Assembly (NCBI GenBank): GCA_945910815.1
Contig: CAMDZD010000001.1
Span: forward strand, 62,001-126,000
Length of the DNA: 64,000 bases
From: an uncultured Clostridia bacterium
Lineage (GTDB): Bacteria; Bacillota; Clostridia; Oscillospirales; Ruminococcaceae
Direction: 5' to 3'
Shown: piece after piece, positions 22,768 through 32,070 of the stretch
How positions within the stretch are numbered: the stretch's first letter is position 1
Layout: each line of letters begins with the position of its first letter
Position numbers and translations under genes: made by a program
The notes under the pieces: generated by a model
The model's database searches: none
Seen by the model: only the letters and a program-made list of their open reading frames with translations
What the model was told of the DNA's origin: nothing

Positions 22768-24117
22768 TCACTCCCCATATACTCTGTTGATTATTTCTTC
22801 AAGTTTCATTCCCCTGCTTGCCTTGAAAAGCACTGTATCTCCCGTCCGAACGTAATCGGAAACAGCTTCTGCAAGCTTGTTTTTATCGTTGGAATGGTAT
22901 GTTTTTATTCCTGCTTTTTCAGCCTCATGTGCTATATATGCAGATTGTTCTCCATAGCAGAAAAGCATATCCGGATTAGCAGAAACCGCCATTTCCCCGA
23001 CTTTGCGGTGAAGTTCTTCCGACATTTCACCGAGTTCGAGCATATCCCCGAGAACTGCTACTTTTCTGCCGTCTGATTTCATATTTGCAAGAACTCCGAG
23101 AGATGCCCTCATAGAATCGGGGCTTGCGTTGTAACAGTCTGTTATAACGGTCTGACCTTTTTTTACAGAGATATTCTGTCTGAGCGAATCAGGGACAAAT
23201 TCCGAAAATGCCGAAGCTATTGTATTATCATCGATACCGCATATATTTCCGACTGCAAATGCTGTAACGGCATTTAAAACGTTATGTTTTCCGACTGCTG
23301 TCAGAATAACATGAACTGTTTTGTTGCTGTAAGCTATATCAAATTCCGTGATATTATCATGTTCATTTATATTCAAAGCTCTGTAATCAGATTCAGGATT
23401 ATCAATTCCGAATGTATAGACAGGTCTTTCAAGCTTTGATTTAAGATTGCATAAAAGATTATCATCGGCATTTGTAACAAGCGGGGAATTTTCAGCCATA
23501 CCGTCAAGAATTTCAAGCTTTGCCCTGAGTATTCCCTCCTGCGACTTAAGATTTTCGATATGCGAAAAGCCTATATTTGTTATTACTGCCATATCGGGAG
23601 AGGCTGTGCATGATAATCTGTGAATCTCTCCGAAATGCGACATTCCCATTTCAATGACTGCTGATTCACATTCTGAATTAAGATTAAGAAGTGTTTTCGG
23701 AAGTCCTATTTCATTGTTGAGATTTCCCTGTGTTTTGAGTGTTTTATATTTCTTTGACATTACAAGGGAAATCATTTCCTTTGTAGTAGTTTTTCCGACA
23801 CTTCCCGTAACTCCGATAAGCTTTATACTGAATTTCATTCTGTAATAATGAGCGATTTTCAGAAACGCTTCACGGCAGTCATCAACTACCATACATGGGC
23901 AGTCAGGAATTTCACGTTCTGTAATACACATTACTGCACCCTGTTCAATTGCCTTTGGTACAAAGTCATGAGCGTCAAAGCGTTCGCCCTTTATTGCAAT
24001 GAATACACAGCCTTTATTTAAATTTCGGGTATCAGTGCATATATCTGAAATTCCGCAATCGGAATTTATAGTTTTTCCCAGTGCCGAAGCTATTTCGGAG
24101 AGCATTATTTTTTCCAT
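22768..24117 (-). CDS. murF: UDP-MurNAc-tripeptide D-Ala-D-Ala ligase MurF
   Basis: Cytoplasmic ATP-dependent ligase that adds D-Ala-D-Ala to UDP-MurNAc-tripeptide. The 449 residues show the Mur order: N-terminal UDP-binding part (DTRNLNKGCVFIAIKGE), P-loop GVTGSVGKTTTKEM, central ITNIGFSHIE and NADD, and the C-terminal ligase part YNASPDSMRASL and VLGDMLELG. It follows murE by 22 bases. Confidence 0.96.
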   Translation of the reverse strand: MEKIMLSEIASALGKTINSDCGISDICTDTRNLNKGCVFIAIKGERFDAHDFVPKAIEQGAVMCITEREIPDCPCMVVDDCREAFLKIAHYYRMKFSIKLIGVTGSVGKTTTKEMISLVMSKKYKTLKTQGNLNNEIGLPKTLLNLNSECESAVIEMGMSHFGEIHRLSCTASPDMAVITNIGFSHIENLKSQEGILRAKLEILDGMAENSPLVTNADDNLLCNLKSKLERPVYTFGIDNPESDYRALNINEHDNITEFDIAYSNKTVHVILTAVGKHNVLNAVTAFAVGNICGIDDNTIASAFSEFVPDSLRQNISVKKGQTVITDCYNASPDSMRASLGVLANMKSDGRKVAVLGDMLELGEMSEELHRKVGEMAVSANPDMLFCYGEQSAYIAHEAEKAGIKTYHSNDKNKLAEAVSDYVRTGDTVLFKASRGMKLEEIINRVYGE

Positions 24118-24139
24118 GTTTTTTTAAATCCTTTCATTT

Positions 24140-25570
24140 TTAAAGCAGTTCAAGACCGTCTGCAACGACTTCACGCTCATCAAAGTGAATATGAACGTTA
24201 TCCGCAAGTATCTGATAATCTTCATGACCTTTTCCCGCAAGAACTATTACATCGCCCTTTTGTGCGATTTTAAGTGCGTGATATATAGCCTGACGGCGGT
24301 CGGTAACTACATCATAAGGCTTTGAACCCTCAAGACCTGTGAGAATATCCTTTATAATATCATCAGGATTTTCATTTCGTGGGTTATCAGATGTTACTAT
24401 GAGATAGTCAGCATATTTTTCAGCGGAATGTGCCATTTTAGGACGTTTTGTGGAATCTCTGTTTCCTCCGCACCCGAAAAGACATATCAGACGGTTTTCA
24501 GTGCATTTTTTGACATTTATTAATATATTTTCGATTGCATCGGGAGTATGGGCATAGTCGCATATAACTGCAAAGTCCTTTCCTGTCGGAATTACCTCAC
24601 ATCTGCCCTTGACTCCCCCATAATTCTTTACTGATTCAATACAGCTTTCAATACTGATTCCCTGATTCACGCATACAGCTATTGCTCCTGTGATATTCAT
24701 AACGTTAAACATACCTGTCATAAGCATATTTATATTATATTTCTTTCCGGAATTTGTAAGAATAAAGTTTGTACCGTCAGCCTTTATATTCAAAAGCTCC
24801 GCTGAAAAATCAGCATTTTCAGATATTCCGTATGAATATTTTCTGCATGATATTTCATCATAAAGACGTTTTCCGTATGAATCATCAGTATTTATTATTG
24901 CATTGTCGCATATACTGAAAAGCATTTTCTTCGCCTGATAGTAGTTTTCCATAGTTTTGTGATAATCCAGATGGTCTTGTGTAAGATTTGTAAACAAGGC
25001 TGTATCAAAATGAGTACAGCCTATTCTTTTCTGAACAAGTCCGAATGATGATACTTCCATTACAACGTAATCACAGCCTTCATCAGCCATCTGTGCATAT
25101 AATTTCATAAGGTCATATGCAAAAGGAGTAGTATTTTCAGTGTGAATAACCTTATCGCCGATTTCATTCTGAATAGTTCCGATAAGTCCGACTTTATGAC
25201 CGTTGTCAGTAAGAATTTTCTTGATGACATTTGTTATAGTAGTCTTTCCGTTTGTACCCGTTACTCCTATGAATTTCATTTTGCGTTCGGGGTGGTCAAA
25301 CCATTTCGCACAAAGCATACCATAGAAATCACGTGTATTTTCAACAATAATCTGACGGTCTCCGAGATTGAGATTATGGTCTGTTACAACAGCCAATGCA
25401 CCTTTTTCAAGCATTTCGCCTGCAACGGAATGACCGTCAAATCTTTCGCCCTTTATACATACAAATATATACCCCTCTGATACTTTTCTTGTATCGTCAG
25501 TAATTCCCTTTACTTCCGTATCTTCGAGATACGTCAGAGCCTTTCCCTCAAGAAGTTCATATAGTTTCAT
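24140..25570 (-). CDS. murE: UDP-MurNAc-dipeptide meso-diaminopimelate ligase MurE
   Basis: Cytoplasmic ligase that adds the third amino acid of the stem peptide. In 476 residues it has the P-loop GVTGTNGKTTITNV, NLTQDHLDYHKTM, the C-terminal LFGCGGNRDSTKRP and the specificity motif SDNPRNENP. DNPR is the signature of meso-diaminopimelate enzymes, whereas L-Lys enzymes differ there, so the wall should be of the mDAP type. GGAGGG precedes the ATG; it follows the PASTA PBP by 23 bases. Confidence 0.96.
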   Translation of the reverse strand: MKLYELLEGKALTYLEDTEVKGITDDTRKVSEGYIFVCIKGERFDGHSVAGEMLEKGALAVVTDHNLNLGDRQIIVENTRDFYGMLCAKWFDHPERKMKFIGVTGTNGKTTITNVIKKILTDNGHKVGLIGTIQNEIGDKVIHTENTTPFAYDLMKLYAQMADEGCDYVVMEVSSFGLVQKRIGCTHFDTALFTNLTQDHLDYHKTMENYYQAKKMLFSICDNAIINTDDSYGKRLYDEISCRKYSYGISENADFSAELLNIKADGTNFILTNSGKKYNINMLMTGMFNVMNITGAIAVCVNQGISIESCIESVKNYGGVKGRCEVIPTGKDFAVICDYAHTPDAIENILINVKKCTENRLICLFGCGGNRDSTKRPKMAHSAEKYADYLIVTSDNPRNENPDDIIKDILTGLEGSKPYDVVTDRRQAIYHALKIAQKGDVIVLAGKGHEDYQILADNVHIHFDEREVVADGLELL

Positions 25571-25593
25571 AAAAAATCCCTCCGAAAAAATTT

Positions 25594-28011
25594 TTATTCA
25601 GTTACAGCACCGTCAACATGAAATTCAAGTTCAATGACAGTTCCCTTAGGTACTTGTGTTCCCGCCGGTATTGACTGCTTTTTAACAACTGCACCCTCCT
25701 CTGATAATGATGCACCTGTCGCAACATAGTTAAGTCCGCTGTAATTCATAGCATCATCGGCATCTTTTACTGAGATTCCCTCAACTGCCGGAACTTCCGT
25801 CATTTCGGCATCGGGGTCATCATCGGTATAGAGGAATACTGTTCCTGTATATGCAATAGATGTACCTACCAGCGGTGACTGTGCCGTAACAGTATCGCCG
25901 TTTCCGATAACTTCACATTTAAAGCCCTTAGCCTCAACAGTAGCCCTTGCATCGGATACGGATTTATCAGTAACAAAGGGGACTTGCTGGTCAAGTGTAG
26001 CAAATTCCGATTCATCATATTCAGGATAATATCCAAGTTCAGGGAGAACATCTTCCATAATTTTCCTTGCTGTCGGTACTGCAACTTTACTTCCATAATA
26101 AGCGATTTCCTTGTTAGGCATATCAGCCATTACATAAAGCATAATTTCAGGGTCATTTGCAGGTGCAAAGCAGAGATATGATGAAACATATTCATCTTCG
26201 CCGTTTTCCGTAGTCATACCGAGCTTTTGGGCAGTACCGGATTTTCCGCTTATTCTGTAACCCTTTATATATACATTTCCCGATGTGTTTCCCTCAACAA
26301 CCTTTTCGAGAACGTCACGCATTTTTGACGATGTATCCTCCGAAATTACCTGACGTTTAACAGTTCTTTCGTTTTCAAGGACAACGTTTCCGTCCTCATC
26401 AAGAATTTTGCTTACAACATAAGGTTCAAGAACATATCCGCCGTTTATAGATGCAGAACATGCAACTACAAGCTCCATAGGAGTCAATGCCCATGACTGA
26501 CCGAATGACGTTACTGCAAGGTCAACCTCGCTCATATTTTCCATGTATATACTTGAACTTTCTCCGGGAAGGTCTATGCCTGTTTTCTCGGTTAAACCGA
26601 ATGATTTAAGATAATAGAAAAATTTGTCAACGCCGAGCCTTGCACCAATCTGAATAAATGCAGGGTTACATGAATTTGTTATAGCCTCGACAAATGTCTG
26701 CTGACCGTGACCCGAAAGGTTATGACAGCTTATGCCGTTTGGACCTGTTCTGTCAGCAACGTCCTGACGTCCGGAACAATAGAACGAATCTCCGTTTACG
26801 TCAACAAGGTTTTCTTCTATTACCGAAGCACTTGTTATTATTTTAAATACCGAACCGGCTTCATTTATTTCGGCAATAGGCTTGTTTTTCCACTGTGCCT
26901 CACGTTCTTCCGCAAGGAGAGTTTTTCTCGACTCGCCCGTAAGCTTGGCAATTTCATTTGCAGCATTTGGGTCTGAAATATCATAGGGATTATTAAGGTC
27001 AAAGCTCGGACAGCTTGCCATAGCAAGTATAGCTCCGGTATTTACATTCATAATAATTCCGCATGCACGGTTTTTCACTTCAAATTCGTCAACCATTTCC
27101 TGAAGATGCTTTTCAAGGTAATGCTGAAGTGTTGCATCAATAGTAAGATAAATATCATTTCCGTTCTGTGCGGGATATGTTTTGGAATACTTATAAGGCA
27201 TTTCCCTGCCGTTTGAATCCTTGGCGGAAATTACTTTTCCGTCAGTACCGGAAAGATATTCATCATAATATGCCTCAACACCGTATGCACCGCTTCCGTC
27301 TCCGGAGGTAAAGCCTATTACCTGTGCTGCGAGTTCATTCTGGGGATAATATCTTTTTGTATCCTCCTCAACATGAATTGATGTGAAGTCATATTTATCA
27401 AAATGTGCAAGAACTTCATCTGCAACAGGCTTTTCAACCTGAGTCTGCAATACTGAATACTGGGAATTTTCCTCCATAGATGATTCAACATCATCTATAC
27501 TTATTCCGAGCTTTTCGGAAAGAAGTTTTACAGTTTCCTGCTTATACGCTTCGGCAGTCACCGGCAGAGGGACTATCGGAATTTCGTTTCCGTTTTCATC
27601 TTTCCGTGGTTCGGGAGCTTTATATGTACCGTTTTTCTTTTCCTCATTTTCTTCGTCTATTCTTTCCTGAAGTTCATCAATTTCAATTCGGAACTGTTTC
27701 GGGTCAAGGTATACTTTATATACCGAGGCACTTCTCGCAAGAGGAGTACCGTTTGTATCATAAATAGAGCCTCTGTGTGCGGAAATATCTATCGTTCCGA
27801 AATGGTAGTCATTAGCCTTTGCCTGATAGAATTTATTCTGAATTACAGAGAGATAAAAAATCCAGCCTGCTATTCCGAGAAATACAACTGACATAACAAT
27901 AGTCATAAAAAGCGAAGTTCTTCTCTGCATAGAAAGCGTCGGCGGATTTACGGCAGTTTTTTCACACTTTTTCTGTGGAATTGTTTTTTTATTCCGTATA
28001 TTTTTTTTCAT
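25594..28011 (-). CDS. Class B penicillin-binding protein with two PASTA domains (PBP2x/SpoVD type)
   Basis: Septal transpeptidase partner of FtsW. It has 805 residues: basic cytoplasmic start, one membrane helix at about 33-56, the dimerisation region to about 290, then the transpeptidase domain with catalytic S387 in GSVFK, the SCN triad member at 447-449 and KSGTAQK near 590. Two PASTA repeats end the protein, about 680-740 and 745-805, which bind peptidoglycan fragments. It could be the vegetative PbpB/FtsI or the spore-specific SpoVD type; the dcw setting favours the division role. AAGGAGG precedes the ATG. Confidence 0.94.
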   Translation of the reverse strand: MKKNIRNKKTIPQKKCEKTAVNPPTLSMQRRTSLFMTIVMSVVFLGIAGWIFYLSVIQNKFYQAKANDYHFGTIDISAHRGSIYDTNGTPLARSASVYKVYLDPKQFRIEIDELQERIDEENEEKKNGTYKAPEPRKDENGNEIPIVPLPVTAEAYKQETVKLLSEKLGISIDDVESSMEENSQYSVLQTQVEKPVADEVLAHFDKYDFTSIHVEEDTKRYYPQNELAAQVIGFTSGDGSGAYGVEAYYDEYLSGTDGKVISAKDSNGREMPYKYSKTYPAQNGNDIYLTIDATLQHYLEKHLQEMVDEFEVKNRACGIIMNVNTGAILAMASCPSFDLNNPYDISDPNAANEIAKLTGESRKTLLAEEREAQWKNKPIAEINEAGSVFKIITSASVIEENLVDVNGDSFYCSGRQDVADRTGPNGISCHNLSGHGQQTFVEAITNSCNPAFIQIGARLGVDKFFYYLKSFGLTEKTGIDLPGESSSIYMENMSEVDLAVTSFGQSWALTPMELVVACSASINGGYVLEPYVVSKILDEDGNVVLENERTVKRQVISEDTSSKMRDVLEKVVEGNTSGNVYIKGYRISGKSGTAQKLGMTTENGEDEYVSSYLCFAPANDPEIMLYVMADMPNKEIAYYGSKVAVPTARKIMEDVLPELGYYPEYDESEFATLDQQVPFVTDKSVSDARATVEAKGFKCEVIGNGDTVTAQSPLVGTSIAYTGTVFLYTDDDPDAEMTEVPAVEGISVKDADDAMNYSGLNYVATGASLSEEGAVVKKQSIPAGTQVPKGTVIELEFHVDGAVTE

Positions 28012-28056
28012 GAATTAAAATCCTCCTTTTTCTGAATTTTCTCTGAAAATAAAACA

Positions 28057-28084
28057 GGGCGGGATTTTTTACGATACCCCGCCC
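28057..28084 (-). terminator. GC-rich hairpin inside the dcw cluster (possible attenuator)
   Basis: GGGCGGG (28057-28063) pairs with CCCGCCC (28078-28084) around a 14-base loop, and the minus strand continues TGTTTTATTTTC. It looks like a working intrinsic terminator between ftsL and the PASTA PBP gene. A second, A/U-rich hairpin (AAAAGGA with TCCTTTT, about 28112-28154) lies just before it. Confidence 0.65.
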
Positions 28085-28143
28085 CAGACACCGCATAAAC
28101 CGGCTGATATAAAAAGGACGGTATTATTATAATTATATATATA

Positions 28144-28614
28144 CTATCCTTTTAAATATTCCAGACACCTGTCAATAAAGCTTCCCACCTTGGCAAATAT
28201 GCTGTCTTCTTTCTCCGGAACGCTTATAATATCGCTGTTCTGGATTTTTATGTATTTTATCTGTGAATTGCCAATTTTTTTCATATGAAGAACATTTTCG
28301 GCATAGTCCTCAACATTTTTGAGAGATACTTTTGCATCGAGTTCTGAACGTATTCTGACATTTTCAGCCTCAAGAGTTGCAAGCTGTGCGTTTGCAGATG
28401 TTATTTCACTGTATACACGGTTTCTTCTGTCAAGAGTTATAACAACCATACTGCATATAAGTACGGCAAGCGCTGTTATAAAAAAAACTGCTATTTTTGA
28501 ACCGCCTTTATTTTCATTTTTTATCTGCAAAATCTCCGGTGCAGTCTCCGATTCTGAAACAATACTGTCAGATTTTTTTTTATTTTTTTCGCCTGTTCTG
28601 TATTTTCCAGACAT
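28144..28614 (-). CDS. ftsL: FtsL-like cell-division protein
   Basis: A 156-residue bitopic protein in the ftsL position between rsmH and the class B PBP. The first 45 residues are polar and cytoplasmic. One membrane helix follows (IAVFFITALAVLICSMVVI) and then a coiled coil (SEITSANAQLATLEAENVRI) as in FtsL/DivIC. The C terminus adds about 35 residues. FtsL proteins diverge strongly, so the name rests on topology and position. ATG 28614 follows AAAGGAG; it lies one base past the rsmH stop. Confidence 0.8.
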   Translation of the reverse strand: MSGKYRTGEKNKKKSDSIVSESETAPEILQIKNENKGGSKIAVFFITALAVLICSMVVITLDRRNRVYSEITSANAQLATLEAENVRIRSELDAKVSLKNVEDYAENVLHMKKIGNSQIKYIKIQNSDIISVPEKEDSIFAKVGSFIDRCLEYLKG

Positions 28615-28615
28615 T

Positions 28616-29542
28616 TTAACTCCTTTCAATTATTCTGAGCTTTGCACTTCTGCTCCTGTTATTTTTTTCAAGTTCTGCTTCAGAGGGTTCAACAGGCTTA
28701 CGGTTTACAAGTATACCTTTCGGCTTGTTACCGCATACGCACTGCGGAAAATCGGGCGGACATGTACACCCCTTGCACCAGCCTGCAAAACGCTGTTTAA
28801 CGAGTCTGTCCTCCAGCGAATGGAATGTTATAACAGACATTCTTCCGCCGGATTTAAGACTGAAAAATGCCTCATCAAGACCTTTTGAAAGATGTTCAAG
28901 TTCACCGTTCACAGCGATTCTTATAGCCTGAAAAGTTTTCTTGCAGGGATTTTTTTCACGCCTTACTTTCTGCGGAACACTGTTTTTTACAATTTCCGCA
29001 AGTTCAAGAGTAGTGCGGACAGGTGAAATTTCACGCTGTTTAACGATATTTTCGGCAATACGCCTTGAAAATTTTTCCTCACCGTATTCAAAAATAATTC
29101 TTGCAAGCTCCTTTTCGGAGAATGTATTGACTATATCAAATGCACTTATTCCGTCCTGACTCATACGCATATCAAGAGGGGCATCGGTATGATAGGAAAA
29201 ACCTCTGTCAGCCGTATCAAGCTGATGTGATGACACACCCAAATCCATAATAACTCCGTCAATGAGTTCTATATTCAAATCATCAAGAATGTTTCTTATA
29301 TCGGAAAAATTTGACTTTACAATCCGAACATTGTTAAATTCAGAAAGTCTTTCCGAAACTGCACATATAGCATCGGGGTCACGGTCAAGAGCGATAAGCA
29401 TACCTTTTTCGGAAAGCTTTTTTGCTATTTCATAGGAATGACCTCCGCCTCCGGCTGTACAGTCAACATATATGCCATCAGGATTTATATTAAGTCCGTC
29501 TATACTCTCATTGAGAAGAACGGAAACGTGAGAAAAGTTCAT
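28616..29542 (-). CDS. rsmH: 16S rRNA (C1402-N4) methyltransferase RsmH
   Basis: Methylates C1402 at the ribosomal P site. It has 308 residues: the SAM-binding start VDCTAGGGGHS and LIALDRDPDAI, then IDGVIMDLGVSSHQLD, GFSYHTDAPLDMRM and the late blocks FQAIRIAVNGEL and SVITFHSLEDRLVK. It opens the dcw cluster as usual in Firmicutes. mraZ, which commonly precedes it, is absent; the promoter at 29605-29633 leads directly into rsmH. Confidence 0.97.
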   Translation of the reverse strand: MNFSHVSVLLNESIDGLNINPDGIYVDCTAGGGGHSYEIAKKLSEKGMLIALDRDPDAICAVSERLSEFNNVRIVKSNFSDIRNILDDLNIELIDGVIMDLGVSSHQLDTADRGFSYHTDAPLDMRMSQDGISAFDIVNTFSEKELARIIFEYGEEKFSRRIAENIVKQREISPVRTTLELAEIVKNSVPQKVRREKNPCKKTFQAIRIAVNGELEHLSKGLDEAFFSLKSGGRMSVITFHSLEDRLVKQRFAGWCKGCTCPPDFPQCVCGNKPKGILVNRKPVEPSEAELEKNNRSRSAKLRIIERS

Positions 29543-29604
29543 TTTTAAAGCTCCTTTTTGACGGAAAAAGGTGAAATACAGTGCCGTTAAATCCGTCTAT
29601 TAAC

Positions 29605-29633
29605 ATTATACCGCAAGTAATAAACTATTTCAA
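29605..29633 (-). promoter_or_regulatory. SigA-type promoter of the dcw cluster
   Basis: TTGAAA (plus bases 29628-29633), 17-base spacer, TATAAT (plus bases 29605-29610) on the minus strand. The leader to rsmH is about 55 bases. Confidence 0.75.
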
Positions 29634-29696
29634 TAGTTCAAAATGACGAATAAACGCAAAAATTGTCTGTTTTTTTAAGATATTTCATACAAAAAA

Positions 29697-29724
29697 ACGC
29701 TCCGGCGTGCACACACCGGAGCGT
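29697..29724 (-). terminator. Intrinsic terminator after SpoIID-like gene
   Basis: ACGCTCCGG (29697-29705) and CCGGAGCGT (29716-29724) form a nine-pair stem with a run of T on the minus strand directly after it. Confidence 0.92.
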
Positions 29725-29759
29725 CATATTCTTCAAACTTTAAAGCTTATTTTTGAATT

Positions 29760-30968
29760 TTACTGTGCATATGCAATATCATATTTAGGGGATTTGAGTC
29801 CGAGACATGCTCTGAGGTCATTGCCTCTCACATCAATCTGACCGTCTATAATTACATTGTAAATATATCCGCTGTCGCCGACATAAGGGGCGAACCAGTT
29901 TTCGGGGTTATCCGAAAGCGTTATTCCGTAATCGGATTCAATGCATCTTCTTACTTCTTCCGCAGTCATATATGTAACAGTTCCATAGTGGGGGTCACAT
30001 ACAGAATCATATTCGCAGTAAACGCTTCTGAGATAAGGCACGTCCTGACTGAAAACATCATAGCAGTTTGCTGAATATCCTCCGCTTGAGGCAGAGAACA
30101 TCGTAAGAGCAAAATCCCCGTCATAATAGAGAGCCTCGCCAAGAACTGACCGGCATATATCTATTACGTTCTGAGGAGGGTCAGGCTTGCAAAGAAGGTC
30201 ATGGCTGTCGTTTCCGTAGAATTTTATATATGTATAAACAGCTACTGCCTGTGCTTTTATAGCTTCTTCATGCATGCTTCCGCCTACTTCACGGTATACA
30301 ATTCCGGCAACAGCGTCAAGAACGTCCATTGTTTCACCGTTAACAGAAACTATCTCGCCATCAGTTGTCCCTGTGTTCATAAGATATGTTCCCTGATAAT
30401 AGTGGAAAAGTATATCCTGATAAGACCAGCCTGCATAAGTAGCATAAGCATTGGCACCATTCTGACTAAGACCTACACCATGCCCCCAGCCGTATGTTGT
30501 AAAAGCAAATTCTCCCGAAGAAGGCTCTGCAATTTCTATTGGCTGTTGAACAGGTGTTTCACCCGAACCTGAACCGGATTTATAAGGTACCTGCGAAGGG
30601 TCATTCTGTGACACTTCTGCTGATTTATCCGTATCTGTTGCTGAATCTGATGATACAGTAGTAGTTGTTGTTGATGTCATTTCTGATTCAGCTGAAGTTG
30701 TAGTCTGGGTTGTTTCCGGGATAATTTCATAACTAATCAATGATAAGCTTGAATCATAATCTGTGATTTCCGCTTTCCACCAGTCTGATTCACTTTCTGT
30801 TTCCTTTTCCTCCGATTCATAAAAATCAGATGAAACTTCCGTTGCTGGTAAAACGGCATCTGTCGTGCCGAGTGTCGTTTCAGCTTTTGAAAGCCTATTT
30901 GCTCCCGCAATCATCAGCAGTGCCGCTGCTATTACGGACACACTTTTAAGTGGTTTCTGAATATTCAT
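29760..30968 (-). CDS. SpoIID/LytB-domain protein with permuted motif order
   Basis: A secreted 402-residue protein. Residues 1-28 are a signal or anchor; about 85-150 are a Thr/Ser-rich linker. In SpoIID, a lytic transglycosylase that removes stem-less glycan, the order is the catalytic Glu and EALKAQA block first and GHGVGMSQ last. Here GHGVGLSQNGA (162-172) and the HYYQGTYL strand come first, then E227 in VYREVGG and EEAIKAQAVA (234-243), and NDLRACLGLKS closes the protein. All parts of the domain appear present but circularly permuted. It lies beside two sortases. A role in septal or spore wall hydrolysis is inferred. Confidence 0.85.
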   Translation of the reverse strand: MNIQKPLKSVSVIAAALLMIAGANRLSKAETTLGTTDAVLPATEVSSDFYESEEKETESESDWWKAEITDYDSSLSLISYEIIPETTQTTTSAESEMTSTTTTTVSSDSATDTDKSAEVSQNDPSQVPYKSGSGSGETPVQQPIEIAEPSSGEFAFTTYGWGHGVGLSQNGANAYATYAGWSYQDILFHYYQGTYLMNTGTTDGEIVSVNGETMDVLDAVAGIVYREVGGSMHEEAIKAQAVAVYTYIKFYGNDSHDLLCKPDPPQNVIDICRSVLGEALYYDGDFALTMFSASSGGYSANCYDVFSQDVPYLRSVYCEYDSVCDPHYGTVTYMTAEEVRRCIESDYGITLSDNPENWFAPYVGDSGYIYNVIIDGQIDVRGNDLRACLGLKSPKYDIAYAQ

Positions 30969-31088
30969 AAATTACTCCATCTCGCCGATTTCATCGGTTT
31001 TATTTTTCCCGAAAAAAGTTTGATTTCCGGGAAAGTGATTATGCTGTCCCTTTTCTTATAATATAGGAGGCCGCATGAATCCCACCGC

Positions 31089-31107
31089 AATCCGAACCGT
31101 TCAGATT
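31089..31107. promoter_or_regulatory. Palindrome upstream of SpoIID-like gene
   Basis: AATCCGAAC (31089-31097) and GTTCAGATT (31099-31107) are complementary at eight of nine positions around one base. It lies in the gap between the sortase and SpoIID-like genes. It may be an operator or a small RNA hairpin; no U-run follows. Confidence 0.35.
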
Positions 31108-31126
31108 TTGTCTGCTATTATCTCTT

Positions 31127-32053
31127 TTAATTTGCTTGTGTCTCAGGCTCCTGCCTGTGTTCTTCAATATAAGCCTCCGTTCTGCCGATATTCTCCATGG
31201 AAGTCTCACCCTCTCTGAGCCGTCTTGCGACTACTATAAAGCGTGAGTTGTCGACATCTGCATAGCACGTTGAAAGTGTGAGAAGCTTGTCACCGTACTT
31301 AACGTCAACACCGGTATCCACAAGAGAATTCTGTTTTATTCTATCGACGTAATAATTAAAGTCATCTTCTGTATCAAGTTCCTCCATGTTCCAGTAGTGG
31401 AAATCGGTGTCCCCGAAACTTCCGCTTGTAATTATGAAGCCGAAGATAACATATTGATAATCCCTGTAATTAGAATTAAGCTGTATTATGGGATTGTCAG
31501 CATAAAAATTATAGTCCCGATGGTAATATCTGAGAGAGCCGAACATTGAATCATTAAGCATATTGTGGCCATATATCACAATATTTTCTGACTGTGACTC
31601 CTCATCTGAACCGAAAATGTTCCTGTAATCCATATACAGAGTACCCTGGAAAAGATACTCCCTGTCGAGACCTCTGTGCAGGTAGTATGTATTAGGTGAT
31701 TCCTGCGTTTCTTCATTTTCAGGCTCAATAACAAACGGATAATTTACATAAGTTCCGTCAACCTTGAGCCAGCCGGCTATATCCGGATTTATATGATAAA
31801 GGTTTTTTGTTTTCTGAGTTATACCGCTTGGCGACGGAGCATATTCAAAAAGCGTATCCCAGTTTTCGGGGAGAACTGATTTCTGCTCCGGTTCAGTTTC
31901 TGGTTCTGTTGCCGGAATTTGGGAAACATCTACAAGCGGTACGGTTTTATCGTCACCGGACGAACTGAAAAACAGTACAGCTCCGGCGACAAGTGCTAAT
32001 GTACATACGACAGCAATCACTGCCATAATAATTGTTTTTTTATTTTTTGCCAT
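31127..32053 (-). CDS. Class B sortase
   Basis: Membrane-anchored transpeptidase that joins secreted proteins to the wall or builds polymers. It has 308 residues: one N-terminal membrane segment (about 8-30), a Pro/Glu spacer and the sortase fold. The catalytic His is in IVIYGHNM, the Cys in LTLSTCYAD and the Arg in IVVARRLR; the lengths and loops match class B. A polar tail of about 30 residues follows. It begins 17 bases after a second sortase gene, so they are co-transcribed. Targets are not visible in this window. Confidence 0.92.
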   Translation of the reverse strand: MAKNKKTIIMAVIAVVCTLALVAGAVLFFSSSGDDKTVPLVDVSQIPATEPETEPEQKSVLPENWDTLFEYAPSPSGITQKTKNLYHINPDIAGWLKVDGTYVNYPFVIEPENEETQESPNTYYLHRGLDREYLFQGTLYMDYRNIFGSDEESQSENIVIYGHNMLNDSMFGSLRYYHRDYNFYADNPIIQLNSNYRDYQYVIFGFIITSGSFGDTDFHYWNMEELDTEDDFNYYVDRIKQNSLVDTGVDVKYGDKLLTLSTCYADVDNSRFIVVARRLREGETSMENIGRTEAYIEEHRQEPETQAN

Positions 32054-32070
32054 TGTCTCACCGTCTTATA

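Noticed and set aside
28319..28888. A 189-residue plus-strand frame opposite ftsL and rsmH
   Set aside because: It spans two well-supported minus-strand genes and has no domain, ribosome site or promoter.
31089..31107. A LexA box, because of GAAC and GTTC half-sites
   Set aside because: Firmicute LexA boxes need four bases between half-sites; here there is one.
31075..31218. A plus-strand 47-residue frame with a perfect AGGAGG site at 31065-31070 and a TATAAT just before it
   Set aside because: The -10 box is too close to the ribosome site to make a leader containing it, the frame runs antisense into the end of the sortase gene, and the peptide resembles nothing I know.
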